A stretch of DNA of 10,627 bases from Bacillota bacterium (GTDB taxonomy: Bacteria; Bacillota; Clostridia; Lachnospirales; Lachnospiraceae), in NCBI GenBank assembly GCA_023425485.1, contig JAFACO010000133.1:1-10627 (forward strand). Direction: 5' to 3'. The notes beneath the pieces were generated by a model. It saw only the letters and a list, made by a program, of their open reading frames with translations, was not told the origin of the DNA and ran no database searches. Shown piece after piece: positions 1-6,846 of this stretch. A program made the translations under genes and the position numbers. Every line of letters starts with the position of its first letter. Within the stretch, counting starts at the first letter, position 1.

Positions 1-429
1 ATGTATCAGTTCACAGGCTAAGAAGAATATACTTTGCTCCAGGTCATCCTGCCCAATCTTTTTAAATTCTTCAAAATAATCATATAGGCTATCTTCCGTA
101 GAATACACAATATTACCTTTTGCATAATAGGAATGTAAAAAAGAACCTCCATCAAGACTTTCAAGAAAACGTTTAAAATTACTTCTTGTGCATACATATA
201 AATTAATTGTAATATCGTCCTCTACAATACAGAAGCTATCGTTTTTTAATACTTGGTCTCTTACAATAATGGTAGCATCAATATCGCTCTTCTCCCAAAC
301 CTGATCATAGGCCAGACTTCCTCCGATAATAACAGCTACTACATTGACATCCTTCTTTATCTTCTCAATAAAGCTGTCAGCTGCTGCACGGTAGCGTAGA
401 GTTAATTCATTTTTTAGATTCTGATCCAT
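1..429 (-). CDS. Nucleotidyltransferase domain protein, partial (C-terminus off the left edge)
   Basis: An open frame of 143 codons starts at the ATG at 427-429 and leaves the window at base 1 without a stop. The N-terminal half has the nucleotidyltransferase-fold signature: GGS at residues 36-38, followed by the metal-binding pair in SDID at 48-51. Candidate third acidic residues sit in EDD at 70-72, on the next strand. This is the pattern of small MNT/aminoglycoside-adenylyltransferase-type enzymes, which transfer a nucleotide to a small molecule or protein. The substrate cannot be told from this part. The start is supported by GGAGG about ten bases upstream. It is transcribed divergently from the AraC-type gene. 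It could be a housekeeping nucleotidyltransferase, a resistance enzyme or a toxin-antitoxin partner; the missing C-terminal half would decide. Confidence 0.75.
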   Translation of the reverse strand, partial: MDQNLKNELTLRYRAAADSFIEKIKKDVNVVAVIIGGSLAYDQVWEKSDIDATIIVRDQVLKNDSFCIVEDDITINLYVCTRSNFKRFLESLDGGSFLHSYYAKGNIVYSTEDSLYDYFEEFKKIGQDDLEQSIFFLACELIH

Positions 430-515
430 ATCCCTTCCATCCTCCATTCGAAGTTAGTTCGTTGTTACAAGAGCCGTTCCCATCCCACTGTGCAAATCTC
501 GTTATATCTGGTATC

Positions 516-521
516 ATTATA
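516..521 (-). promoter_or_regulatory. Candidate -10 box for the nucleotidyltransferase gene
   Basis: The minus strand reads TATAAT here, about 87 bases upstream of the ATG at 429. No good -35 box lies at the standard distance, so this rests on the -10 hexamer and its position alone. Confidence 0.35.
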
Positions 522-543
522 CAATTCTATAAAATTATTACAC

Positions 544-588
544 GACAAAAATTGCGGTGTTGGTTCTGAAACAGGACAGAAATTGCGG
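544..588. repeat. 14-nt direct repeat, possible AraC-type operator
   Basis: GACAAAAATTGCGG at 544-557 recurs as GACAGAAATTGCGG at 575-588, with one mismatch. The start-to-start distance of 31 bases is about three helical turns, so both copies face the same side of the DNA. They lie just upstream of the candidate promoter at 637-642 for the AraC-type gene. AraC-family proteins bind direct repeats, so autoregulation is a reasonable inference, but it is not shown. Confidence 0.35.
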
Positions 589-633
589 AGCTTATTTTTC
601 GTAGACCCTTTTCTATTCATTCTTATTTTGCTG

Positions 634-642
634 TGCTATAAT
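634..642 (+). promoter_or_regulatory. Extended -10 promoter candidate for the AraC-type gene
   Basis: TGC-TATAAT is a perfect extended -10 element. The -35 region around 613-619 is poor, which is common for extended -10 promoters. Transcription would start near 649, giving a leader of about 155 bases before the ATG at 804. The rest of 430-803 contains no convincing gene. Confidence 0.45.
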
Positions 643-803
643 GTCGGTATATTGCTATGCTTAGAATTGAGGATTAATGTAATAGATTACAAGGTTTACT
701 ATATTATTGAATCAGGTGGGTATGAAAGAAAAACGCTTTCACACTGAGGTTTGCGTTCTAAGAATGAATGCAAGCACTTATTCACAGAACTTGGAGGCAA
801 ATT

Positions 804-1694
804 ATGGACAATAATTTGTTGGCGATAATCAAGAATACAACTGAATATATTGAGAATCACATTCTTGAAGATATCAATCTAGATACCATTTCTGAGAATG
901 TAAATATATCTAAATTTCATCTTCTCCGCATCTGGAAAGGTGCAACCTCAACTGGACTCATGGAATATGTAAGAAGACGCAGAATTGCCCTGTCTTTAGG
1001 TGATTTAATAAATACCAAGAGCAGTATTAAGTACATTTCCTGTAAATACTCCTTTGGTTGTGAACGTACCTATAACCGAGTGTTTAAGGAAGAGTATCAT
1101 ACCACTCCTGCCAAGTGGAGACGTCATCCTTCTCCTCTTAATATATTGGACCGCTTCAATGCTGACTTTATTAACTGTGCCGGAGAAGGCTTGATTTTCT
1201 TTCGCTCCATCTCTGTTTTCCCTGCATTTTCAATTGCAGGAATTGAATACAAAATAAATGTTAAGGATAATTTACTTAATCAGACCGCAAATAAAGTCGG
1301 TGTTGATTTCTTCTATCATCATCGACCCGAGGTCATCAATCCAGTAGAAAAGGATATTTACGTTGGTTATACCACCCTACCGAAAGACTTTGCGGACTTT
1401 ACTTATTACCAACCCTCAGTTCAAGTGAATCAAAACAGCATCCTTGCCCCAGACATGAAGCAAAGGAATATTAATCCCCATAAATACGGTGTATTTACAT
1501 ATATGGGTCCTCATCGCCCAGAAGAGATTTCTTCAAAAACCTTGGAGGCAATCTGGAGGTATGTGGACGAAGTATGGAAACCAACCATTCAGTTTGACTT
1601 AAAAGAACAGTTTCACTTTGAATGGATTAATTATGCCAAGTGTAATAAACAATATTGTGAATGTGATTTGTATTATCCGATTTCAGGGTTATAA
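804..1694 (+). CDS. AraC-family regulator with GyrI-like effector-binding domain
   Basis: This 296-residue cytoplasmic transcription factor has its DNA-binding domain at the N-terminus (about residues 5-105) and a GyrI-like domain behind it (about 135-296), the Rob/SoxS-like layout. The two AraC helix-turn-helix units are at roughly 27-47 and 75-96; the second carries the family pattern ending in FKEEYHTTPAKWRR. The C-terminal domain shows the YGVFTYMGPH segment and a FEWINYAK...CDLYYPI ending typical of small-molecule-sensing GyrI-like folds, so a multidrug or stress ligand is likely but unidentified. I chose the ATG at 804 because GGAGG at 793-797 precedes it by six bases; an in-frame ATG at 768 would add 12 residues but has no such site. 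The gene converges on the RiPP operon and has no clear terminator of its own. A link to RiPP regulation is not shown. Confidence 0.88.
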   Translation: MDNNLLAIIKNTTEYIENHILEDINLDTISENVNISKFHLLRIWKGATSTGLMEYVRRRRIALSLGDLINTKSSIKYISCKYSFGCERTYNRVFKEEYHTTPAKWRRHPSPLNILDRFNADFINCAGEGLIFFRSISVFPAFSIAGIEYKINVKDNLLNQTANKVGVDFFYHHRPEVINPVEKDIYVGYTTLPKDFADFTYYQPSVQVNQNSILAPDMKQRNINPHKYGVFTYMGPHRPEEISSKTLEAIWRYVDEVWKPTIQFDLKEQFHFEWINYAKCNKQYCECDLYYPISGL

Positions 1695-1764
1695 ATCATC
1701 TTTGAAGTTGCTATACTTTGACTAACAGGGAGCTTTAGAGTGAGAATTGTGCCGCCTCTTTGTA

Positions 1765-1799
1765 CAAAAAGCCGCTACACTCTAAACTGTGTAACGGCT
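1765..1799 (-). terminator. Intrinsic terminator of the RiPP operon
   Basis: On the minus strand, AGCCGTTACAC pairs with GTGTAGCGGCT through an 11-bp stem containing one G-U wobble, with an 8-base loop, and a T-run follows directly. The wobble pair becomes a C-A mismatch on the plus strand and no good T-run follows there, so it acts mainly leftwards. It lies 20 bases past the ABC transporter stop codon. Its stem nearly matches that of the rpsR terminator at 6974-7011. Confidence 0.85.
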
Positions 1800-1819
1800 A
1801 TCTTAATTAATATATCACT

Positions 1820-3496
1820 CTAATTACTTTCCAACTTCTCTAATCTGCCATCTGATAATCGATAAACTCTTTCCATTCCTACTAAGTTCTCATACCTATG
1901 GGTAATCATAATTACAGTTTTTCCAACCAGCTCATTTAAAATAATATCATGCAGGTAGGAATCAGATTCAACATCAAATCCAGAGGTAGCTTCATCAAGT
2001 ATTACGATAGGTGAATCCTTCACTATTGCCCTTGCTACTGCCAGTTTCTGCCTTTCTCCTCCAGAAAGCTTTGCTCCATTTTGCCCTACTATACTGTTTT
2101 CCTTCTCTGGCGATTTATTGATAAACTCGCTGGCTCTGCTTTGCAAACAAGCATTCTTAACCATATCCTCGCTTCCTGATTCATCCAGATTAATATTATT
2201 TTGAATTGTATCATAAAATAGATAGGGTTCCTGACTAACTACCGCAAATAAAGAACGATATTGTTCTAAGTTTATTTGGTTTATATTTTCATTACAAATT
2301 TCTATTTCACCGCTTGTAGGCTCGATGAACCGCAATAATAGGTTTACTAAAGTTGTTTTTCCACTGCCATTTGACCCGATAATTGCAACCTTCTCACCTT
2401 TTAAAACTGAAAAGTTGATATCTTTTAAAACCTCTTCCTTTTCCTTATAAGTAAATGCAACCTTCTTAAATTGAATCTCCAGGTTTTCTTTGTTTATCTC
2501 AATCGCATTTTCTGGATTGTATTCATTTTCTAAATCAAGAAATTTGAAAAACCTTTCACCTGATGGATATATTCGGGATAAGAAATATTTCAAATTTATT
2601 ATGGAAGATATTGGACCAGTAACATAATTACTGTATGTAATAAACGATAAAACTCCACCGATTGTAAGAGAGCCATTAACAACAAGAATTCCACCAAGAA
2701 TATAAAGTAAACCGGTAACTGACCATCCGAGCAGGATCTCACTGCACATATTATAGGTGTCCAACATCGTATTTTCTCTCTCACTATTTATGATGTTTTT
2801 CAACTTTTTTTCAAAAGAATTATATCGTTTATTATAGAGATTCCAAAGCTTAATATCTTTTACCCCTTCTATGTTATCCCCCAGCCATGATGAAAAATCA
2901 GAGTAATTTTCAATTAGTCTCTCCATTTTCTTTTTCTTATGTTTAGAAATAGTTTGTACGACCAGATACTTTATGGGCACCATTATAATAACGATTAAAG
3001 TAAGCTTCCAACTAATGAAAAGCAGTCCGGCAACGCCGCTTATTACTCGAAATAAAAAGCTAATGTTTAATATCATAAAACGATCCATTATGGAAGAAAC
3101 ATTATCAATATCCGTTTGTAAACAATTTATAATTTGAGAATTATTTTTATCACTATAATAATCCATTTTAAGGTGTAATATTTTATTGAAGGCTTGATTC
3201 CAAATTGTAAATTTAAACTTATTATGTATATCAGTAAAGATTTTTGTTTGAAAAACCTCTAGAATCTGGTTAAATAAAATTAACCCTAATAGTGCTATAA
3301 CGGATATTATGATTACCTGCAGGTTTTTTTGTATTAGTCCATTATCGGTGATATGTCGCAGTATGAGGGGTTGAAAAAAACTTAATACTGATGATGCAAT
3401 GAGGCAGACTATAATAATCCATATTTTATTTTTAAAAGAGCTTAAATAATTTAAGATTCTTTTTAGAAACCATAAATTGGGGTTACTTTTTAGCAT
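1820..3496 (-). CDS. ABC transporter, fused membrane and ATPase domains (RiPP exporter)
   Basis: This 558-residue half-transporter, probably a homodimer, is the likely exporter of the modified peptide. The N-terminal ~310 residues form an exporter-type membrane domain with hydrophobic spans near 25-45, 60-80, two within 143-180, 253-275 and 278-300. The ATPase domain (about 340-558) is complete: Walker A GSNGSGKT at 374-381, Q-loop Gln422, signature LSGGE at 478-482, Walker B IVILDE at 497-502 and switch His533. There is no N-terminal C39 peptidase domain, so this protein should not cleave the leader. The start is the only one available: an in-frame TAG lies five codons upstream and no start codon follows for dozens of codons. 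However, AAGGAG at 3499-3504 is only two bases from the ATG, which is unusually close. It is the last gene of the operon, 38 bases after the carrier-like gene. Confidence 0.9.
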   Translation of the reverse strand: MLKSNPNLWFLKRILNYLSSFKNKIWIIIVCLIASSVLSFFQPLILRHITDNGLIQKNLQVIIISVIALLGLILFNQILEVFQTKIFTDIHNKFKFTIWNQAFNKILHLKMDYYSDKNNSQIINCLQTDIDNVSSIMDRFMILNISFLFRVISGVAGLLFISWKLTLIVIIMVPIKYLVVQTISKHKKKKMERLIENYSDFSSWLGDNIEGVKDIKLWNLYNKRYNSFEKKLKNIINSERENTMLDTYNMCSEILLGWSVTGLLYILGGILVVNGSLTIGGVLSFITYSNYVTGPISSIINLKYFLSRIYPSGERFFKFLDLENEYNPENAIEINKENLEIQFKKVAFTYKEKEEVLKDINFSVLKGEKVAIIGSNGSGKTTLVNLLLRFIEPTSGEIEICNENINQINLEQYRSLFAVVSQEPYLFYDTIQNNINLDESGSEDMVKNACLQSRASEFINKSPEKENSIVGQNGAKLSGGERQKLAVARAIVKDSPIVILDEATSGFDVESDSYLHDIILNELVGKTVIMITHRYENLVGMERVYRLSDGRLEKLESN

Positions 3497-3534
3497 AGCT
3501 CCTTCACTCTACCTCTCTTTTGATATCTTATTAT

Positions 3535-3792
3535 TTATCCTGCATTGGTTAATAAAAGCTTGCAAAGAGCATCTGCCATATTATTGATTGTATATTCCTC
3601 TATACTATGTACAAATTTATTTAGATTTATGTTATATTTTTTCCCTATTTCCATACACACCTCCAGCATATCCCCAGACGTAAAATCATAATAACGTCCA
3701 AATAAGTCCTTATCTAAATCATCTATTTCACACTCTTTCACTTCTTTTAAAATAACAATTAAGTCAGCTATTCTTTCATCTCTTTTATTCAT
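3535..3792 (-). CDS. Peptide maturation system acyl carrier-related protein
   Basis: This 85-residue protein resembles an acyl carrier protein in length, predicted helices and charge. It fits the family NCBI calls 'peptide maturation system acyl carrier-related protein' (TIGR04069, from memory), which travels with clostridial Cys-rich RiPP systems. The carrier motif DSL...VEL becomes TSG...LEV here: Ser39 is kept where phosphopantetheine would attach, but the preceding Asp is Thr38 and the following Leu is Gly40. Whether it is charged with a prosthetic group is therefore uncertain. No adenylation or ketosynthase partner is encoded in the operon, so its cargo or partner is unknown. GGAG seven bases upstream of the ATG supports the start. 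It lies 106 bases after the TIGR04066-type gene, with a small hairpin between them, and 38 bases before the ABC gene. Confidence 0.75.
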   Translation of the reverse strand: MNKRDERIADLIVILKEVKECEIDDLDKDLFGRYYDFTSGDMLEVCMEIGKKYNINLNKFVHSIEEYTINNMADALCKLLLTNAG

Positions 3793-3834
3793 ATTTAATC
3801 TCCATTGGCTCTATGCGCCATCTTAAAATATAAT

Positions 3835-3861
3835 GAAAGAGACTTCAAAGCAGGCTCTTTC
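3835..3861 (-). other. Small intercistronic hairpin
   Basis: GAAAGAG at 3835-3841 pairs with CTCTTTC at 3855-3861 through a perfect 7-bp stem with a 13-base loop. On the minus strand the stem is followed by ATTATATTTT, so it could be a weak attenuator or an mRNA processing site between the TIGR04066-type gene and the carrier-like gene. The evidence is modest. Confidence 0.3.
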
Positions 3862-3898
3862 CGCGTAAAAATGATTTTTCTTTTCACTTTTATCCTTA

Positions 3899-4966
3899 TT
3901 ATAAATTCTTCTCAAGTTCGCTCAATATCTTATTGCAAGCAGCTCTCATGCTTATGTCATCTAAAGCATTAAAAAAGAAAGCGTCTTCATAATTAAGAGT
4001 CTTTATTACATTATTAATAATGTGTGTCGATGGCACAGTAGTATATTGACACTCTTTTTCCTCTGGTAAAATAAGCAGGTCAGTGTTTGCTATGTTTACG
4101 TAATCCACTTGAAAATTCAACTTATACCTGCAGAGTTTAATCAGATGATCCAGAAAATTCTGATTCAATTCTTGGCTATATAGACTTAAAATACTTATAT
4201 CGCTTTTTATTGCATTACTGATTATAAATGCCAACTCACCGAATTCATTGAATTCATATGCATTAACCTGCATAATACCACCGGGCACTCCAATAATAAC
4301 AACTTCCGGATTTTCCTCCATAACTCTGTTATATAGATAGGAATTAAACTGCTTTATTTTCATGCCGTTATCCATGGTTTCAAATAAGAACTGTGGTAGT
4401 GCCTCTATTCCAAAAAGCTTACTAAAATCCTTAGTTCCCCAATTTAAAACACGATATCCCTGTTCGGAAAAGAAGTTTCCCAACTTCACCTGAATACTAA
4501 ATTTATCACACCTGTCCCCAATCCCGGCAACCACTATAACAGGAACGGGAATCGATAACAGCTTTGAAGAAAGCTCCTTCACTTGTATACAATTCGTATA
4601 TTCCATAAGTTTTATTGGACCAAGCTCATCTACATCGCCAAGATACTCCATTAGCTCTTTCGTAAGAAACACCTTTTTTTTAAGATCATTTGCTTTTCTT
4701 ATTTTCTCTTTATAACTTTCAGCAGATATGTTTGCTTCTACATATCCAAAAAAAGCTGCATCTGCTTGTATTATATTGGAAATATAATCACTGGATATCT
4801 TAATATTCAGAGGATTTCCTCCATCACAAGCACTTACATCTTCCCCTTCCATTCCAAACCCCTTCGGAGCAATTGGTATTACTTTATCAAATTCTTTCAA
4901 AGCTTCTTTGCATCTTGCAAATTCACTAAACTTTTTACAAAATGGATATATTAATATAGTACTCAT
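3899..4966 (-). CDS. TIGR04066-type peptide maturation system protein
   Basis: This 355-residue soluble protein has no signal peptide or membrane span. By content and context it matches the uncharacterised TIGR04066 family of peptide maturation proteins, seen next to radical SAM maturases in clostridial RiPP operons (family recalled, not searched). It opens with a short hydrophobic strand, STILIYPF. A second hydrophobic strand, PVPVIVVAGIGDRCDKF at about 140-156, is followed by a helix and looks like a degenerate nucleotide-binding loop lacking the canonical GK[ST]. A third, EVVIIGVPGGI at about 221-231, resembles another Rossmann-like strand-turn. I chose the ATG at 4964-4966 because AAAGGA lies eight bases upstream; a longer TTG-initiated frame from 4990 has no comparable site. 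It lies 78 bases after the maturase stop. Its biochemical role is unknown; it could be a chaperone, a scaffold or a second modifying enzyme. Confidence 0.75.
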   Translation of the reverse strand: MSTILIYPFCKKFSEFARCKEALKEFDKVIPIAPKGFGMEGEDVSACDGGNPLNIKISSDYISNIIQADAAFFGYVEANISAESYKEKIRKANDLKKKVFLTKELMEYLGDVDELGPIKLMEYTNCIQVKELSSKLLSIPVPVIVVAGIGDRCDKFSIQVKLGNFFSEQGYRVLNWGTKDFSKLFGIEALPQFLFETMDNGMKIKQFNSYLYNRVMEENPEVVIIGVPGGIMQVNAYEFNEFGELAFIISNAIKSDISILSLYSQELNQNFLDHLIKLCRYKLNFQVDYVNIANTDLLILPEEKECQYTTVPSTHIINNVIKTLNYEDAFFFNALDDISMRAACNKILSELEKNL

Positions 4967-5044
4967 ATAATTCATCCTTTCACTTTGCAAAATTCTACAA
5001 TTTATTTGACTAATAAATTTATATTATATATGCCTTGTTACTCA

Positions 5045-6439
5045 TTATTTAATAGCAGTTTCAAATCTATATCCATATTCTTCAAGTCGCATTATGTTCT
5101 TAAGATACTCCAGTGTGCCTCTTCTCACCCCATTACATTTACTAAGCCTCTTTTCTGCTGAAATGCCAGCCTCATCAATTGAGGCAACTACACAAGAGGT
5201 ACAGAACAAAAAAGCCCAGCAATTCTGACATTGCTTTTCTGTAATACGGGCAATATTCATCATATCTTTCGATTTCTCAACCGATATTCCTGTATGAATG
5301 TTTCCAAGTGTCATTTCTTTACATTCAGGTACCTTTTCACAGGGATATATATTGCCGTCTATATCTATAAATGTTTTCTTCCCACCCGCGATACACGGTC
5401 CGCTAGGATGTCCCTTTTTAGCATGCAATCCTCCCATATGCAATGAAACGTATTTTCGATGAATTTCATGACCATAGTCGCCAAAAAGTGAATTCTTTGG
5501 AATATGATCCATGGCACCCAGCATAATTAGCATTTGTTTCAATTCATCTTTTTGCTGTTCAATAAAAACCTTATCCTCATAAACAATTGCTCGATTTGTA
5601 GACGCATCACTAATAAAGGATACTTTTGAATTTAAACTATCCATTACATCATCTTCCATAAAAAACCTTTGAATACAATCATATTCCTGCTTTGGACTTA
5701 TTACTGTATTGGTGCTGCAATTTCTGTAATAGTCAGGATATCTCTCTTTCATCCTTGATAAATTCTTTATAATAATATCATAAGAACCGATTCCATTTTC
5801 AAAACAGCGGTTTAAATCATGAATGCTTTTCGGTCCATCTATACTTATCGTTAACCAAATATTCTTTTCTACCAGATAATCAACAATTTCATCCGTCAGA
5901 AGCGTCGCATTTGTTGTCATAGCATATGTAAATTCTTTTCCTTCGTAATTAGATTCTATATATGCAATTAATTTCTTTATAAGATTTATTTCTAATAATG
6001 GTTCCCCACCATAAAACCCTATTATACTTTTTTTGGTGCATCTTGAATGCTTTATGAGAAAATCTACTGCTTTGCAGGCTGTTTCAAAGCTCATTCTATT
6101 TTTTGAATGTGTACGATTATTGTATTTTCCTGAATAAGCACAATAATCACACCGTAAATTACAGTTTTGAGTTACCTGCAGTGTTATTTGCTCCATACCT
6201 TCATTTAAATAAAATTCTAAACTTGCTGTATTCGGATGCTCGATTTCAACTAATTGATTTTCCTCACATAACCCATAGCTTCTATATTTGTTTATTACTC
6301 TTTCATTTTCTTCTGTTATTATTCCTTTTTCTAATTCGCAAAAGCTTTGATAATCAGCTTCCGCAATCTTTACAACCCGATTTTCCTGACGATCATATAA
6401 ATATGAATTTTTATTTGCCTTAAATACCTTATAAACCAT
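5045..6439 (-). CDS. ccpM: Radical SAM/SPASM Cys-rich peptide maturase, CcpM type
   Basis: This 464-residue enzyme should modify the precursor encoded just upstream. An N-terminal region of about 80 residues may hold the leader-peptide recognition element. The radical SAM core follows, with the CxxxCxxC cluster motif at Cys93, Cys97 and Cys100, the GGEP motif at 144-147, and TTNAT and SIDGP strands that line the SAM pocket. The C-terminal SPASM region has Cys349, Cys367, Cys373, Cys404, Cys407, Cys413, Cys416 and Cys435, enough for two auxiliary iron-sulfur clusters. This architecture is typical of enzymes that make thioether or other radical crosslinks in Cys-rich peptides. The CcpM assignment rests on the operon partners; the exact bond made is not known from sequence. 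GGGAG six bases before the ATG supports the start. A perfect 23-bp stem-loop separates it from the precursor gene. Confidence 0.88.
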   Translation of the reverse strand: MVYKVFKANKNSYLYDRQENRVVKIAEADYQSFCELEKGIITEENERVINKYRSYGLCEENQLVEIEHPNTASLEFYLNEGMEQITLQVTQNCNLRCDYCAYSGKYNNRTHSKNRMSFETACKAVDFLIKHSRCTKKSIIGFYGGEPLLEINLIKKLIAYIESNYEGKEFTYAMTTNATLLTDEIVDYLVEKNIWLTISIDGPKSIHDLNRCFENGIGSYDIIIKNLSRMKERYPDYYRNCSTNTVISPKQEYDCIQRFFMEDDVMDSLNSKVSFISDASTNRAIVYEDKVFIEQQKDELKQMLIMLGAMDHIPKNSLFGDYGHEIHRKYVSLHMGGLHAKKGHPSGPCIAGGKKTFIDIDGNIYPCEKVPECKEMTLGNIHTGISVEKSKDMMNIARITEKQCQNCWAFLFCTSCVVASIDEAGISAEKRLSKCNGVRRGTLEYLKNIMRLEEYGYRFETAIK

Positions 6440-6490
6440 ATTAATCTCCCTATATGTTTATTCTTTAAGATATATACTGCCTTTTTCTTA

Positions 6491-6552
6491 TGATTAACTA
6501 TGAGAACATTTGATTGTATAATAAAACAGTCAAATGTTCTCATAGTTAATCA
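6491..6552. repeat. Perfect 23-bp inverted repeat between precursor and maturase genes
   Basis: Bases 6491-6513 are the exact reverse complement of 6530-6552, with a 16-base loop at 6514-6529. The structure begins five bases after the precursor stop codon and ends 52 bases before the maturase ATG. No T-run follows the stem on the minus strand, so it is not a standard terminator. A transcript-stabilising or processing hairpin, or partial termination that keeps precursor mRNA above maturase mRNA, is the likely role. Confidence 0.85.
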
Positions 6553-6557
6553 CATAA

Positions 6558-6746
6558 TTATGTATGCGAGCCTAAACCACTTCTGTAAGAAGATTCAAAA
6601 GCTGCGGTAGTACTACCGTAATTTAAACCAGCTACACAACCCGCACAAGTGCATAAACCACAGCCACAACTGCTATTCAGATCATAAAATGTACTGAGCA
6701 TATTAGCATTATGTGACTTATTTAAACCCCTTTTACCCATTTCCAT
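6558..6746 (-). CDS. Cys-rich RiPP precursor peptide (Clo7bot/CLI_3235-like)
   Basis: This 62-residue peptide is the probable substrate of the adjacent radical SAM maturase. Residues 1-26 are a Cys-free, partly basic leader (MEMGKRGLNKSHNAN start). The core begins with five cysteines in eleven residues, CGCGLCTCAGC at 27-37, in the pattern C-x-C-x2-C-x-C-x2-C. A Cys-free tail rich in Gly, Ser and Tyr follows (38-62). The small size, position before the maturase and partners match clostridial Cys-rich bacteriocin-like precursors; antibacterial activity is assumed for that class, not shown here. I chose the ATG at 6744-6746 because AGGAGGTG at 6753-6760, fully complementary to the 16S rRNA 3' end, precedes it by six bases. 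An in-frame ATG seven codons upstream overlaps that site and is unlikely to be used. Confidence 0.85.
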   Translation of the reverse strand: MEMGKRGLNKSHNANMLSTFYDLNSSCGCGLCTCAGCVAGLNYGSTTAAFESSYRSGLGSHT

Positions 6747-6752
6747 ACGTTT

Positions 6753-6760
6753 CACCTCCT
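6753..6760 (-). promoter_or_regulatory. Perfect ribosome binding site of the precursor gene
   Basis: The minus strand reads AGGAGGTG, an eight-base match to the anti-Shine-Dalgarno sequence, six bases before the ATG at 6746. It is the strongest site in the RiPP operon, which fits high precursor synthesis, and it decides the start against the ATG at 6767. Confidence 0.8.
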
Positions 6761-6780
6761 CTTTCATTATTATATAGTTA

Positions 6781-6810
6781 CATCACTCCTAAAATTAAAT
6801 ATAGGAGATG
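6781..6810 (-). promoter_or_regulatory. Leader hairpin upstream of the RiPP precursor
   Basis: On the minus strand CATCTCCTA pairs with TAGGAGTGATG, giving nine pairs with a two-base bulge around a ten-base AT-rich loop. It lies in the predicted 5' leader and sequesters a decoy AGGAG followed by ATG-TAA. It may protect the mRNA or modulate initiation; the evidence is only the symmetry. Confidence 0.35.
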
Positions 6811-6846
6811 AAGAAACTCGTAATATGTAAATTTTTTCCTTATCAT

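Noticed and set aside
490..747. 85-codon open frame on the plus strand
   Set aside because: It has no ribosome binding site or recognisable domain, and it covers the divergent promoter region and the direct repeat; it is chance.
722..814. 30-codon frame starting at an ATG in the AraC-type gene leader and overlapping its start
   Set aside because: The purine run GGTGGG is one base from the ATG and the peptide shows no signature; it is too weak to call an upstream ORF.
2599..2784. 61-codon minus-strand frame inside the ABC exporter gene
   Set aside because: It is an out-of-frame overlap with a conserved transporter and has no signature.
6103..6423. 106-codon plus-strand frame opposite the radical SAM gene
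   Set aside because: It is antisense to a well-supported gene, has no ribosome binding site, and is a shadow of the minus-strand coding.
6517..6522. TATAAT on the plus strand in the loop of the 23-bp inverted repeat
   Set aside because: There is no -35 box and no plus-strand gene downstream; it is chance in AT-rich DNA.
6491..6552. Reading the 23-bp inverted repeat as terminal repeats of a transposable element
   Set aside because: The arms are separated by only 16 bases, no flanking target duplication is visible, and no transposase is nearby; an RNA hairpin is simpler.
6844..6846. ATG opening a 22-codon frame that ends upstream of the precursor gene
   Set aside because: It lies before the predicted transcription start of the RiPP promoter and has no ribosome binding site.
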